A stretch of DNA of 64,000 bases. Origin: Primulina eburnea. Lineage: Eukaryota > Streptophyta > Magnoliopsida > Lamiales > Gesneriaceae. The stretch is taken from assembly GCF_022965805.1 (NCBI RefSeq), contig NW_027330904.1, positions 108,026-172,025 on the forward strand. The letters are read 5' to 3'. Shown here in pieces: positions 21,221-33,608 of the stretch. The position numbers and the translations under genes are program-made. Every line of letters starts with the position of its first letter. The first letter of the stretch is position 1. Under the pieces are notes generated by a model. That model worked only from the letters and a program-made list of their open reading frames with translations, was not told the DNA's origin and did not search any database.

Positions 21221-22440
21221 CTCGAAGAGGTTCGAGAGAAACCCACAATTATAGAACCCACACCCGATGAGCCAAGAGAGGAGATACAAGCTCCTAGCAG
21301 ATACGAGAAAGTCTCGAGACCACCTATGAGGTATGGTCAGCTTCTTGAAGAAGGCCATGATGAGCCTAACCATGGATGTGATCCATGGACCTTCAAGGAA
21401 GCGTTATCTGATGCCAATTCATCCAAGTGACTTGAAGAAATGGAATCTGAGTTGAATTCCATGCATTCGAACCAAGTGTAGGATCTTGTGGATCCACCTG
21501 TGGGAACTGTTCCTACAGGGACTTGGGGAGGATGGGAAGGTGTTGACCTTCAAGGCGCGATTGGTGGCAAAAGGATGTACTCAAAGAGAAGGAGTTGACT
21601 TTGAGGAAACCTTTTCCCAATCGCAATGTTCAAGTCCATAAGGATTTTATTAGCCATAGCTGCATAGTATGACTATGAGATATGGCAGATGGATGTCAAG
21701 ACAAACTTTCTTAAATGGGGATTTTGAGAAAGTTATTTACATGTCTAAACCTGAAGGGTTTACATCTATCGGAAGTGAGCATATGGTATGCAAACTTCAG
21801 AGATCTATTTATGATCTAAAGCAGGTATCTAGGAGTTGGAACCTCAGATTCGACAGTACAATCAAATAGTTTGATTTACTAAGAATCATGAGGGACCCTA
21901 TGTGTATAAGAAGGTCAGTGGGAGTGTTGTGACATTCCTGGTGTTATATGTTTATAACATTCTACTCATTGGGAATGATGTAGGAATGTTGCAATCAACA
22001 AAGATATGGTTAGCGAGTAAGTTCTCGATGAAGGACTTGGGTGAAGCATCTTTTGTATTGGGATACAGATCTATTGAGATAGATCGAAAAGATGGCTTGG
22101 TCTCACCCAGTCCACATACATTGATACCATCGTGAAGCAGTTCTCGATGGATGAGTCCATGAGAGGACATCTACCAGTGTGTCATGGCGTGTCCCTATCC
22201 AAGTTTGTCTCCCAAGACAGATGCAGAGATAGTGGCGATGACACGCATTCCGTATGCTTCGGAAATTGGTAATATCATGTATGGGATGATATCTACACGT
22301 CCTGACGTGGCGTTTGAACTATGTGTAGTGAAAGGATACCAATCGAACCCTGGTCTTCCGCACCTGAAAGCTGTGAAAGACATCTTCAAGCAGTTGGGAA
22401 GGACCAATAAGTTGTTCTTGGTCTATGGGGTGGAGAACTG
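21221..22440 (+). pseudogene. Copia-2 reverse transcriptase, frameshifted, YVDD lost
   Basis: It aligns with 5691-6916 of copia-1. Recognisable parts are IELEEVREKP (about 21219), WQMDV near 21682-21697, KLQRSIYDLKQVSRSW and the palm segment after about 21900. The catalytic box reads YVYN (21947-21958) instead of YVDD, so both catalytic Asp residues are gone. Stops at about 21428-21430 and 21867-21869 and several frame changes are further damage. Confidence 0.88.
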
Positions 22441-22928
22441 AAATTGGAAGGCTATACCGACTCTGGCTTCCAAAGCGATATCGATGACTCGAAGTCAACC
22501 TCTAGGTTTGTATTCATGCTCAAAGGTGCTGCTGTCTCTTGGAAGAGTTCCAAGCAAGACAATACTGCGGATTCCAGCACAGAGGCCGAATACATTGCTG
22601 CATCGGATGCAGCAAGAGAGGCTGTTTGGATAAGGAATTTCGTCTAAGAGTTGGACGTCATTCCTAATGGAGTTGCTCCTGTCCCAGTGTTTTGTGAAAA
22701 CACGGGAGCTATAGCTCAAGCAAAGGAGCCAAGGTCTCATCAGAATCCAAACTCGTATTGAGAAAGTACCACATCCTCGGAGAGATTGTGGAATGAAGAG
22801 TAGTGTCTATTGACAAAGTCGGCTCCGCAGATTGTGTTGTTGATCCACTAGTTAAGCCTTTACCTGGACCATTATTCGACAAGCATCGCGAATCAATGGG
22901 TTTTAAGCATATGGGTAGTTGGCTCTAG
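22441..22928 (+). pseudogene. Copia-2 RNase H domain, broken
   Basis: [24 protein letters not shown] and [18 protein letters not shown] are clear copia RNase H motifs. A stop at 22645-22647 and a frameshift near 22744 break the frame; the original pol stop is at 22926-22928. Confidence 0.88.
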
Positions 22929-22930
22929 TG

Positions 22931-22942
22931 CAAGTGGGAGAT
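22931..22942 (+). other. Polypurine tract of copia-2
   Basis: CAAGTGGGAGAT directly before the 3' LTR, as in copia-1. Confidence 0.85.
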
Positions 22943-25096
22943 TGTTAGAGTAGGTGCCCGTCGAGCCAAGTGTTGGCCGAGTGTTCACAATGAAACTCTA
23001 TGAATAAGCAATCTTTATTTTAATAATATTTGAAATTATTATTTTGGCAAATCTTTATCTGTATACCCATGCTAGCTGCATAGATAAAGTCCTTGAATAT
23101 ACAAATAGTAGAAAGAATATGAGATGCTCATATGATGAGTATCATGAAACTCATATTTGTAATACTGTATATTCTAAACGGTTCCTAGTCGATTCAGCCG
23201 CCACTAAGAAGGATATAGGCCGCTCGAGTTAGAGACTAGTATCTGCGATGTGAGTACCATGTTTCATTGGTAGGGGACATTGTGATGTCCGAACATGCAG
23301 ATAGGTGCTCCTTGTAGAGTGCACTGAACAACCCTCCATAAAAGGACTTTCCAAGTGGTTCTCACTTATCGAGTGGAAAAGTCCTGGTTTATGGTTGTAC
23401 AGAATTAGTCCTTATGACCCGGGACAACATTGAGACTCTATGTGCTAGAATTACACTTTGACTTGTTTACCGACTCTCATGGGGTCATCAGGTGGCAAGG
23501 TTGGGTGTTCTGTCGAAACACATAGGAGTCGATGCATTGTAGTCGGGGATTCACCGCTTACCTTCGGGTATGGATATCCTATGTGTAATCATGTGTATGT
23601 AGGTTGAAATCTCTGGCCAGAGTATGGTTGTAATTATGAAAGGTGTTTCATAGATTACACCATCGATGCAACTACAACATGACACATAGTATCGATTCAT
23701 TGACAACTCTCGATAAACCAATGGTTGTCGAATCGATCGGGATATATGAGTTGAAGGGACCGTACTGTACGCTAACCATAATTGAATTCTTCTTGCAGGC
23801 ACTATCATGTGATACCTAGGGAATCACGTAAGCGATGCTGCTAGGCGTTTAACGTGATTGGTTGGGTACTATCAGACTTGAGTTCTGACGTTCTTACTAT
23901 CAAGGAGTTGATAAGTGAGAATGGAGCAATTGGGGTATGCTCGAATAAGGACATGTTTAGTCCGAATCACATGAAGATGTGAACCCACGGCAAGTTGTAT
24001 CAATGAACCATTGAGGGCCACACAAGTACTAGCTTTGTAAATCCTGATGAGAAGTAAAATTGTTCAATGTGTTGAACGGCTTATAAAGGAGTTTATAAGC
24101 GTAAGGAAAATTAGAAGTATGACTTCTATAAAGGAGAAAATAGTTCAAAGTGTTGAACGGCTTATAAATGTGTTTATAAGTGTAAAGAAAAATAGAAGTA
24201 TGACTTCTATGAGAGAAATATAAATTTTAATTTATGGAAGTGTTCCTAGATTAAAATTTGGCCAAGTGACTAATGTTTTTGAAAATTGTGATTTTCATAA
24301 ACATTATTATGGACTAAATTAAATTAATTCAAGTGTTGAATTAATTAAACACTAGTGGGCCTAGTAGAGCCCAAATAATGAAATTAATTCAAGTGTTGGA
24401 TTAATTAAATAATATTGAGTCTAGTAGAGCTCAATTAAAATAATTATTTAACTAGTGGGACTTGGGTAAATTCAAGTAATTTTTAATTAGTCTCAAATAT
24501 GTTTGAGATAATTAAATTTAGTCCAAAGTTTTTAATTTGATTAAAAACTATATTGTATGCATGCATGGGAGGTGAAGGGTTGGAGATTACTTTTGAATAA
24601 AATAATGGCATGGCATGCTACTTTTCACTTTTGCTTTTTGCAACACCAAGACATGGAATTAAAAAAAAATTATTCTACCTTCCCTCCCAAGTGATATGGC
24701 CGAATTCCCTCTCATGATTCTCTCCCAATTTTTCTTCCATTTTGTTCTTCATTTTCTTGGAGAAAAATTCTTCTCTTTGAAAAATCCTCAAATATTTCTA
24801 GTGCAATATTTGAGGGGATCTACCTAGTTGGTGATGGGCCTAATTTGAAGGAAAGTTTCAAGGATTTGGAGGAGGAGCTTGTAGATCTTCATGCCTTGAA
24901 GAGCTTTGTTGTTTGACAACAAAGTTGGTGCCATTCATCAATCTTTTAAAGATTGATAGGTAAAATTTTCTTACATCCTATGTATGTTGTGTTAGTAAAC
25001 ATTGCACAAAACATGTTGGTGGCCGAAAATTCTTGTATAAAATCGAAAATTTTGACTTCCGTTGCGCTTCCGGCCACCGTAACCGGTCCGCTTTCA
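22943..25096 (+). repeat. Copia-2 3' LTR
   Basis: 2154 bp with the same ends as the 5' LTR and about 14 differences by eye. AAAAT follows. Confidence 0.96.
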
Positions 25097-25101
25097 AAAA
25101 T
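25097..25101. repeat. Target site duplication of copia-2, right (AAAAT)
   Basis: Second AAAAT copy; after it the interrupted inverted LTR resumes. Confidence 0.93.
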
Positions 25102-25161
25102 GCCATCAATAATATTTTCTTTTCGGGGTCTCATAAAATTGATAACATCTCGGGCCTTACA
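25102..25161 (-). repeat. Inverted gypsy-type LTR, 5' terminal 60 bp
   Basis: On the minus strand it begins TGTAAGGCCCGAGATG, a typical TG-initiated LTR start. It directly abuts satellite sequence at 25162. ATTCT at 25162-25166 is the candidate target duplication; its partner would be left of the window. Confidence 0.75.
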
Positions 25162-25356
25162 ATTCTGGTCGCGATGTTAAAATCTTGAGTTAATTTTGGA
25201 AGACTTTATGGGCTAAACTGGGCACAAATTGTTGTTTTCTACTATTTGTCATCCTCAAACGGATGGACAAACTGAAGTTGTCAATAGAACTTTGGGAACA
25301 CTTTTGCGTGCTATTCTTAAAAAGAACTTGAATTGACATTTCTATGGACTTTATTT
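25162..25356 (+). repeat. Diverged integrase satellite fragment at array edge
   Basis: It matches the second half of the 364-bp monomer (from GGTCGCGATG through GACATTTCTATGG) with several mismatches and small indels. It is the first satellite sequence in the window, bounded left by the inverted LTR and right by a solo LTR. The unit continues at 27519. Confidence 0.9.
25352..25356. repeat. Target site duplication of copia-family solo LTR, left (TATTT)
   Basis: TATTT lies within the monomer sequence ACTTTATTTT and is repeated at 27514-27518. Confidence 0.9.
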
Positions 25357-27513
25357 TGAAAGGGGATCGGTTACGGTGACCGGAAGCGCAACGGAAGTTT
25401 AAAAATTCGATTTTTCATACAAAAATTTCGGCCACCACTACATTTTGTGCAACAAATACAATAAACCACAAAAATGACATACATAGTGTGTTTAAAGAAA
25501 TATACCTATCAATCTCAAGAGATTGATTATGGCTCCAACTTTGTTGTCAAACAACAAAGCTCTTGAAAGGTAGAAACTATCTTCAAGCTTTCCAATGAGC
25601 ACTCCTTGCTCAACTATTAAGCCCACCACCAACTAGGTAGATCCCTCATATTTTGCACTAGAAAAATATGAGGATTTTTCAAAGAGAAGTGTTTTTGATC
25701 TCCAACAATTGAAGAACAAAAGAGAGAAAAATGGAGGAGAGAAAATATGCTATGTTTCGGCCATCTCATGTTGGAGGGGAAGGAGAATGAGTTAATTTTC
25801 TTGTCTTGGTTGTGAGAAAAGCAAAAAGCAAAAGGTGCATGCCTTGCATTATTTTAATAAAAAGTAATCTCCAACCCTTCACCTCCCATGCATGCATATA
25901 ATATAGTTTTTAATCAAATTAAAAACTTTGGACTAAATTTAATTATCTCAAACATATTTGAGACTAATTAAACATTACTTGAATTTACTCAAGTCCCACT
26001 AGTTAAATAATTAATTTAAATTGAGCTCTACAAGACTCAATATAATTTAATTAATTCAACACTTGAATTAATTTAATTATTTTGGACTCTACTAGGTCCA
26101 CTAGTGTTTAATTAATTCAACACTTGAATTAATTTAATTTATTCCATAATAATGTTTATGAAAATCACAATTTTCAAATACATTATTCACTTGGCCAAAT
26201 TTTAATTTAGGAACACTTCCATAAATCAAAATTTACATTTCTCTCATAGAAGTCATACTTCTATATTTCTTTACACTTATAAACTCATTTATAAGTCGTT
26301 CAACACATTGAACTATTTTCTCCTTTATAGAAGTCATACTTCTAATTTTCTTTATGCTTATAAACTCCTTTATAAGCCGTTCAACACATTGAACTATTTT
26401 ACTTCTCAACGGGATCTAGAAAACTAGCACTTGTGTGGCCCTCAATGGTTCATTGATACGACTAGCCGTGGGTTCACATCTCCATGTGATTCGGACTAAA
26501 CATGTCCTTATATGAGCATACCCCAATTGCTCCATTCTTACTTATCAACACATTGATAACAAGAACGTCAGAACTCAAGTCTGATAGTACCCAACCAATC
26601 ATGTTAAACGCCTAGCAGCATCGCTTACATGATTCCCTAGGTATCAAATGATAGTGCCTGCAAGAACCATTCAATTATGGTTAGCGTACAGTACGGTCCC
26701 TTCAACTCATATATCCCGATCGATTCGACAACCATTGGTTTATCGAGAGTTGTCAATGAATCGATACTATGTGTCATGTCGTAGTTGCATCGATGGTGTA
26801 ATCTATGAAACCCCTTTCATAATTACCACCATACTCTGGCCAGAGATTTCGATCTACATACACATGATAACACATAGGATATCCATACCCAAAGGTAAGC
26901 GGTGAATCCCCGACTACAATGCATCGACTCCTATGTGTTTCGACAGAACACCCAACCTTGCCACCTGATGACCCCATGAGAGTCGGTAAACAAGTCAAAG
27001 TGTAATTCTAGCACATAGAGTCTCAATGTTGTCCCGGGTCATAAGGACTAATGGTGTACAACCATAAACCAGGACTTTTCCACTCGATAAGTGAGAACCA
27101 CTTGGAAAGTCCTTTAATGGAGGGTTGTTCAGTGCACTCTACCAGGAGCACCTATCTGCATGCTCGGACATCACAATGTCCCCTACCAATGAAACATGGT
27201 ACTCACATCGCAGATACTAGTCTCGAACTCTAGCGGCCTATATCCTTCTTAGTGGCGGCTGAATCGACTAGGAACCGTTTAGAATATACAGTATTACAAA
27301 TATGAGTTTCATGATACTCATCATATGAGCATCTCATATTCTTTCTACTATTTGTATATTCAAGGGCTTTATCTATGCAACTAGCATGGGTATACAGATA
27401 AAGATGTGCCATAATAATAATCTCAAACATTATTAAAATAAAGATTGCTTATACATAGAGTTTCATTGTGAACACTCGGCCAACACTTGGCTCGACGGGC
27501 ACCTACTCTAACA
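25357..27513 (-). mobile_element. Solo LTR of the copia family, inserted in the satellite
   Basis: This is the reverse complement of a copia-family LTR: it starts TGAAAG (complement of CTTTCA) and ends CTCTAACA (complement of TGTTAGAG), length 2157 bp. TATTT duplications flank it and no internal region is present, so it is the product of recombination between the two LTRs of a former complete element. The palindrome array is present at about 25905-26400. It proves the satellite was in place before this copia insertion. Confidence 0.95.
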
Positions 27514-27518
27514 TATTT
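27514..27518. repeat. Target site duplication of copia-family solo LTR, right (TATTT)
   Basis: Second TATTT; the satellite unit resumes with CGGGGTTGCCTAGG. Confidence 0.9.
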
Positions 27519-30089
27519 CGGGGTTGCCTAGGACTAAGAAGGGGAGGGATTCTATTTTTGTTGTTGTGGATAGATTCTCAAAGATGGCACATTTTATAGC
27601 TTGTCATAAAACCGATGATGCTTCATACAATGCGGATTTGTTCTTTAGAGAAGTCGTTAGGTTGCATGGCATGCCTAGGACTATTGTTTCTGGTCACGAT
27701 GTTAAATTCTTTAGTTACTTTTGGAAGACTTTATGGGCTAAACTTGGCACAAAATTGTTGTTTTCTACTACTTGTCATCCTCAAACGGATGGACAAACTG
27801 AAGTTGTCAATAAAACTTTGGGAACACTTTTGCGTGCTATTCTTAAACAGAACTTGGATTGACATTTCTATGGACTTTATTTTGGGGTCGCCTAGGACTA
27901 AGAAGGGGAGGGATTCTATTTTTGTTGTTGTGGATAGATTCTCTAAGATGGCACATTTTATAGTTTGTCATAAAACCGATGATGTTTCAAACATTGCGGA
28001 TTTGTTCTTTAGAGAAGTCGTTAGTTTGCATGGCGATCCTAGGACTCTTGTTTCTGGTCGTGATGTTAAATTCTTGAGTTACTTTTGGAAGACTTTATGG
28101 GCTAAACTTGGCACAAAATTGTTGTTTTCTACTACTTGTCATCCTGAAACGGATGGACAAACTGAAGTTGTCAATAGAACTTTGGGAACACTTTTGCGTG
28201 CTATTCTTAAAAAGAACTTGGATTGACATTTCTATGGACTTTATTTTGGGGTTGCCTAGGACTAAGAAGGGGAGGGATTCTATTTTTGTTGTTGTGTGTA
28301 GATTCTCTAAGATGGCACATTTTATAGCTTGTCATAAAACCGATGATGCTTCAAACGTTGCGGATTTGTTATTTAGAGAAGTCGTTAGGTTGCATGGCAT
28401 TTGCCTAGGACTATTGTTTCTGGTCGCGATGTTAAATTCTTGAGTTACTTTTGGAAGACTTTATGGGCTAAACTTGGCACAAAATTGTTGTTTTCTACTA
28501 CTTGTCATCCTCAAACGGATGGACAAATTGAAGTTGTCAATAGAACTTTGGGAACACTTTTGCGTGCTATTCTTAAACAGAACTTGGATTGACATTTCTA
28601 TGGACTTTATTTTGGGGTTGTCTAGGACTAAGATGGGGAGAGATTCTATTTTTGTTGTTGTGGATATATTCTCTAAGATGGCACATTTTATAGCTTGTCA
28701 TAAAACCGATGATGCATCAAACATTGCGGATTTGTTCTTTAGAGAAGTCGTTAGGTTGCATGGCATGCCTAGGACTATTGTTTCTGGTCGCGATGTTAAA
28801 TTCTCGAGTTACTTTTGAAACACTTTATGTGCTAAACTTGACACAAAATTGTTTTTTTCTACTACTTGTCATCCTCAAACAGATGGAAAAACTGAAGTTG
28901 TCAATAGAACTTTTGGAACACCTTTGCGTGCTATTCTTAAGAAGAAGTTTGATTGACATTTCTATGAACTTTATTTTGGGGTCGCCTAGGACTAAGAAGG
29001 GGATGGATTCTATTTTTGTTGTTGTGGATAGATTCTCTAAGATGGCACATTTTATAGCTTTGTCATAAAACCAATGATGCTTCAAACATTGCGGATTTGT
29101 TCTTTAGAGAAGTCGTTAGGTTGCATGGCATGCCTAGGACTATTGTTTCTGGTCGCGATATTAAATTCTCGAGTTACTTTTGGAAGACTTTATGGGCTAA
29201 ACTTGGCACAAAATTGTTGTTTTCTACTACTTGTCATCCTCAAACGGATGGACAAAATGAAGTTGTCAATAGAACTTTGGGAACACTTTTGCGTGTTATT
29301 CTTAAATAGAACTTGGATTGACATTTCTATGGACTTTATTTTGGGGTCGTCTAGGACTAAGAAGGGGAGGGATTCTATTTTTGTTGTTGTGGATAGATTC
29401 TCTAAGATGGCACATTTTATAGCTTGTCATAAAACCGATGATGCTTCAAACATTGCGGATTTGTTCTTTAGAGAAGTCGTTAGGTTGCATGGCATGCCTA
29501 GGACTGTTGTTTCTGGTCACGATGTTAAATTCTTGAGTTACTTTTGGAAGACTTTATGGGCTAAACTTGGCACAAAATTGTTGTTTTCTACTACTTGTCA
29601 TCCTCAAACGGATGGACAAACTGAAGTTGTCAATAAAACTTTGGGAACACTTTTGCGTGCTATTCTTAAAAAGAACTTGGATTGACATTTCTATGGACTT
29701 TATTTTGGTGTTGCCTAAGACAAAGAAGGGGAGGGATTCTATTTTTGTTGTTGTGGATAGATTCTCTAAGATGGCACCTTTTATAGCTTGTCATAAAACC
29801 GATGATGCTTCAAACATTGCAGATTTGTTCTTTAGAGAAGTCGTTAGGTTGCATGGCATGCCTAGGACTATTGTTTCTGGTCGCGATGTTAAATTCTTTA
29901 GTTACTTTTGGAAGACTTTATGGGCTAACCTTGGCAAAAAATTGTTGTTTTCTACTACTTGTCATCCTCAAACGGATGGACAAACTGAAGTTGTCAATAG
30001 AACTTTGGGAACACTTTTGCGTGCTATTCTTAAAAAGAACTTGGATTGACATTTCTATGGACTTTATTTTGGGGTTGCCTAGAACTAAG
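27519..30089 (+). repeat. Integrase-derived satellite, block 1 (about 7 diverged units)
   Basis: Units of about 364 bp begin with GACATTTCTATGG near 27861, 28225, 28591, 28954, 29320, 29684 and 30048. Each encodes part of a gypsy integrase core ([16 protein letters not shown], then [14 protein letters not shown], then [17 protein letters not shown]). Unit-to-unit differences are more frequent than further right, including one-base indels (near 28400 and 29060) and a stop after SSYF at 28816-28818. These are edge-type units of the array. The many overlapping open frames are frame-shifted readings of the same repeat. Confidence 0.95.
30085..30089. repeat. Target site duplication CTAAG, left
   Basis: CTAAG precedes the LTR terminus TGTAATAG and recurs at 31665-31669. 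The monomer normally reads GGACTAAGAAGG here. Confidence 0.93.
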
Positions 30090-31664
30090 TGTAATAGCCG
30101 AGCCCGGTGTACGGTACGATTTAAGTTTCGTATGTTATTCGGGTTATGTGATTAGATGTTTAGAGTTGTGTTTTGGGCCATAGTATTATTGGTTATTATT
30201 GTTTTTGAGGTGTTAGTTGTTGGTTGTTCGTTTCAGAGTTTCGTATCGATTTTGGTTGGTTGAATTTTGTTCTTGGCCGGGACCAGAGTGCACCCGCGGT
30301 CTTAGAGGAGTGCCCCCGCGGTGTACTGTGCAGATTTTTGAGTTGGAGGACCGTAGCATCACCGTACCCGCGGTGATGCAGGGACCGCACCCGCGGTGTG
30401 TACCGCACCCGCGGTGCTTGCAGCGCCGCACCCGCGGTGTTAGTGGTTCAGGATTTTTGTGGAGTGCCGTGAGCTCAGCGCACCCGTGGCCCTTGTGTTG
30501 GCGCACCCGCGGTGGAGGTATGGGCGAGATATTTAGTTGCTTTTTGGAGTGGTTGGCTTCATTTCTACCTTTTCCTTTCCTCTCAAACTCGATTTTTCTC
30601 TCCATTTCAAGGGTTTTCTCCATTTCTTTCACTTCCTATCTTCGATTCAAGCGTTTAGTTGGCGTTTCGACTTGAGTTCGAGGTTCTCCTTGGTGCTAGG
30701 AAGCTTAGGTAAGCTTTTGGTGCGATTCTTTTAAGTTTGAATTTTTTGATCATTTGGGTTTGTTGGTTTAATGGATTAATTGGCTTGTAATCTTGGTTAT
30801 TTAGTTGATGTTGGTGTTATTTATGGATTATTGTTGTAGGTGGTGTACCAAGAGTTATATCAAGGTGTTATTGTGGTTTGTAAGTGGAAATTCATCCCTT
30901 TTGCTCACATGATGTTATATGTATTGTGTTTCAAAGGTTTTAATGTGTTATTCCCTTCAATTGCTTCATAGTTATGTATTGATTCATTGTTATATCTATT
31001 GGAGACATTATATGTCTCAATTGTATTGAAAGGGGATACAAAAGAGTATAGTTTCCAAAGTGTTGATTAAATGCCAAGAGATAGTTTAAATGTTTTTATT
31101 GGATTGATAGATACATAATCAGAGATTGCATGCAATTAGTTGATCAACGACCATAGGCTTATATCCCTCAGAGTTATCGGTTTATATCGATTTGGGATAC
31201 GAGCACCCCAGAGCAGAGTTACTATTGATATCAATCCAACCAGAGTAAATTGAAATACCATCTTATTGCTATGTTATTGCTATGCTATTGCTACAGTATT
31301 CATGTTTCAGAGTTGATGGTATTTATGATTTCAAAGCTATGTTTTACAGAGTATATGTTCATTGCTATGTAAGAGTTCCACTTGCTGAGATTTATTCTCA
31401 TTTCAGTTATTTCATGTGATGCAGATCAGAGTAGCGGCCCGGGACGTTGACTGTGGACAGGGGGTCAAATGCATACACCGTTGGAAGGAAGATTTTGGCA
31501 TGATCATAGGAATGATGTTTTATATTTTGTTATGTCATTCGAATGATCATGTATTGTTATTTTGTAAAATGTTTAAAGAAATGTATTTTGAAACTCCTTC
31601 CATATTTTAAAGAAAATTTTAAATTTCCGCTGTGTATTTTATTTAAGAGGTCAGAGGTGTCACA
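30090..31664 (+). mobile_element. Solo LTR, probably Ty3/gypsy, inserted in satellite
   Basis: 1575 bp with termini TGTAATAGCC and GGTGTCACA and a perfect CTAAG duplication, and no internal domains, hence a solo LTR. The TGTAAT...TCACA ends and length resemble plant gypsy LTRs, but with no pol the superfamily is inferred. It contains a CCCGCGGT-rich segment (30290-30520). A 152-codon frame at 30217-30675 spans that segment and has no recognisable domain. Confidence 0.88.
30290..30520. repeat. Interspersed CACCCGCGGTG repeats in solo LTR
   Basis: About eight copies of a 10-12-bp motif centred on CCGCGG lie at irregular spacing of about 12-60 bp in a GC-rich patch within an otherwise AT-rich LTR. 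One copy reads CACCCGTGGC. CCGCGG is self-complementary, so copies could pair with each other. Confidence 0.8.
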
Positions 31665-31669
31665 CTAAG
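31665..31669. repeat. Target site duplication CTAAG, right
   Basis: Second CTAAG, after GTGTCACA. Confidence 0.93.
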
Positions 31670-32558
31670 AAGGGGAGGGATTCTATTTTTATTGTTGTGG
31701 ATAGATTCTCTAAGATGGCACATTTTATAGCTTGTCATAAAACCGATGATGCTTCAAACATTGCGGATATGTTCTTTAGAGAAGTCGTTAGGTTGCATGG
31801 CATGCCTAGGACTATTGTTTCTGGTCGCTATGTTAAATTCTTGAGTTACTTTTGGAAGACTTTATGGGCTAAACTTGGCACAAAATTGTTGTTTTCTACT
31901 ACTTGTCATCTTCATACGGATGGACAAATTGAAGTTGTCAATAGAACTTTGGGAACACCTTTGCGTGCTATTCTTAAAAAGAACTTTAATTGATATTTCT
32001 ATGGACTTTATTTTGGGGTCGCCTAGGACTAAGAAGGGGATGGATTCTATTTTTGTTGTTGTGGATAGATTCTCTAAGATGGCACATTTTATAGCTTTGT
32101 CATAAAACCGATGATGCATCAAACATTGCGGATTTGTTCTTTAGAGAAGTCGTTAGCTTGCATGGCATGCCTAGGACTATTGTTTCTGGTCGCGATATTA
32201 AATTCTCGAGTTACTTTTGGAAGACTTTATGGGCTAAACTTGGCACAAAATTGTTGTTTTCTACTACTTGTCATCCTCAAACGGATGGACAAATTGAAGT
32301 TGTCAATAGAACTTTGGGAACACTTTTGCGTGTTATTCTTAAACAGAACTTGGATTGACATTTCTATGGACATTATTTTGGGGTCGCCTAGGACTAAGAA
32401 GGGGAGGGATTCTATTTTTTTTGTTGTGGATAGATTCTCTAAGATGGCACATTTTATAGCTTGTCATAAAACCGATGATGCTTCAAACATTGCGGATTTG
32501 TTCTTTAGAGAAGTCGTTAGGTTGCATGGCATGCCTAGGACTGTTGTTTCTGGTCGCG
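31665..32558 (+). repeat. Integrase-derived satellite, block 2 (about 2.5 units)
   Basis: It continues the unit cut at 30089. Further units start near 31992 and 32357. The block stops mid-unit at TGGTCGCG (32551-32558), where the LTR cluster begins. The units are diverged, with a frame change near 32098. Confidence 0.95.
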
Positions 32559-33608
32559 TTCCGAAGTGTGTTCGGTGGATCCGAACATAGCCTATAAATA
32601 GTGCTCGGAATTCCTCATTTTGGATGGCAAATTCTTGAAGTTGTGTCTCCTAGTTGAGAGGTTTGGAAGGTTTCTAGGGTTAGTTGTTGGTCGAGCGATA
32701 GCCAAGAGCTGCCAGGATTGGTAGCGTAGCGACGCCTGAGTTACGAGGCAATCGACATCAAAGGGCTGTCGACGGACGAAGGTAAACCCTAAACCTTTGG
32801 TAGTACTGGTTTTGCTAGTCTAGCATGGTAGTATTGTTCATTGGGTATGCTTTTGATGCGTAGGCTTGTTCTAGACCTGATTAGCGGTGTTGCGTAAGGC
32901 TAGGCTTGCTGAGATAGAGGTACGAAAGTACTATCCGAGATATCCTGGTCGAGTATACATTCTTATATGTGTTGCATGATTATGTGGTGCATTGATATAT
33001 GTCATATGATGCATGCTATTATGTCACGTTTTATGATGCATGTTGCATTTCATGTTGAGCCGTATCTCCTTCGAGATAGCCTTTACTGTTGAGCTGTATC
33101 TCTTTCGAGATAAGCTATATCTTGTGGGGCCGCTCAGCCCTATCTTGTGGACGCATGGACACCGAGAGTACACAGTGGCCGACGGGTCGGGAGGGCTTCG
33201 GTGATCCGGGACATTTTAGGTCCACGTCTGTTCTTGTAGTGGATGCAGTGACCCAGAGGAGTACCGCGCGGCACTATCCACTTGGCGCCTCTAGACTGAG
33301 CATTTTGAGATCCTTTGTTACTCCTGTTTCTTGACTACCCTGGTATCATATCATAGCATGTGCATTTCATATAGGTTTGTATACTCATGCTTTTGTACTG
33401 GGCGTTCTTATCGCTCACGTCCTCGGTTTTGTTTATCTTGGACACCCCATTCCCACGGGGCAGGCCTCAGGTTGGACAGCTCAGGAAGAGCAGGATGAGG
33501 ACAGTGAGTAGCTGGTTGAGTTAGTTCTTCAGTACTGTTTTGTTTCGATTTGGTTGTACCGAATATATTTTGAGTTGTTCTGATTTCGATTGGGTTGTAT
33601 AACTATCT
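32559..33608 (+). repeat. LTR-cluster copy 1, plus orientation, truncated both ends
   Basis: It matches the reverse complement of the three copies that follow. It begins inside the U3-like region (TTCCGAAGTGTG) and lacks the last 70 bp or so of the repeat at its right end. It includes a TATA box (TATAAATA, 32593-32600) and the conserved GGCGTTCTTATCGCTCACG segment (about 33401). An open frame at 33089-33334 recurs in all copies without domain content. It is probably a gypsy-type LTR. Confidence 0.8.
32593..32600 (+). promoter_or_regulatory. TATA box of LTR-cluster copy 1
   Basis: GCCTATAAATAGTGC is a canonical plant TATA context. The equivalents on the minus strand are at 34649-34656, 35983-35990 and 37400-37407, always the same distance from the TTCGG/CCGAA modules. 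Confidence 0.65.

Larger units (their letters stand above)
15724..25096 (+). mobile_element. Copia-2: second member of the same Ty1/copia family
   Basis: It has two 2154-bp LTRs (15724-17877 and 22943-25096), a primer binding site, an intact gag, a decayed pol with the same integrase deletion, a polypurine tract and an AAAAT duplication. The LTRs differ at about 14 positions by eye, so it is somewhat older than copia-1. Its LTR differs from copia-1 mainly in the last 450 bp (from about 17465). It lies inside the inverted gypsy-type LTR. Confidence 0.96.

Noticed and set aside
30217..30675. 152-codon GC-rich frame
   Set aside because: It spans the CCGCGG repeat patch of a solo LTR, with frames open on both strands. 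That is typical of GC-rich sequence, not a gene.
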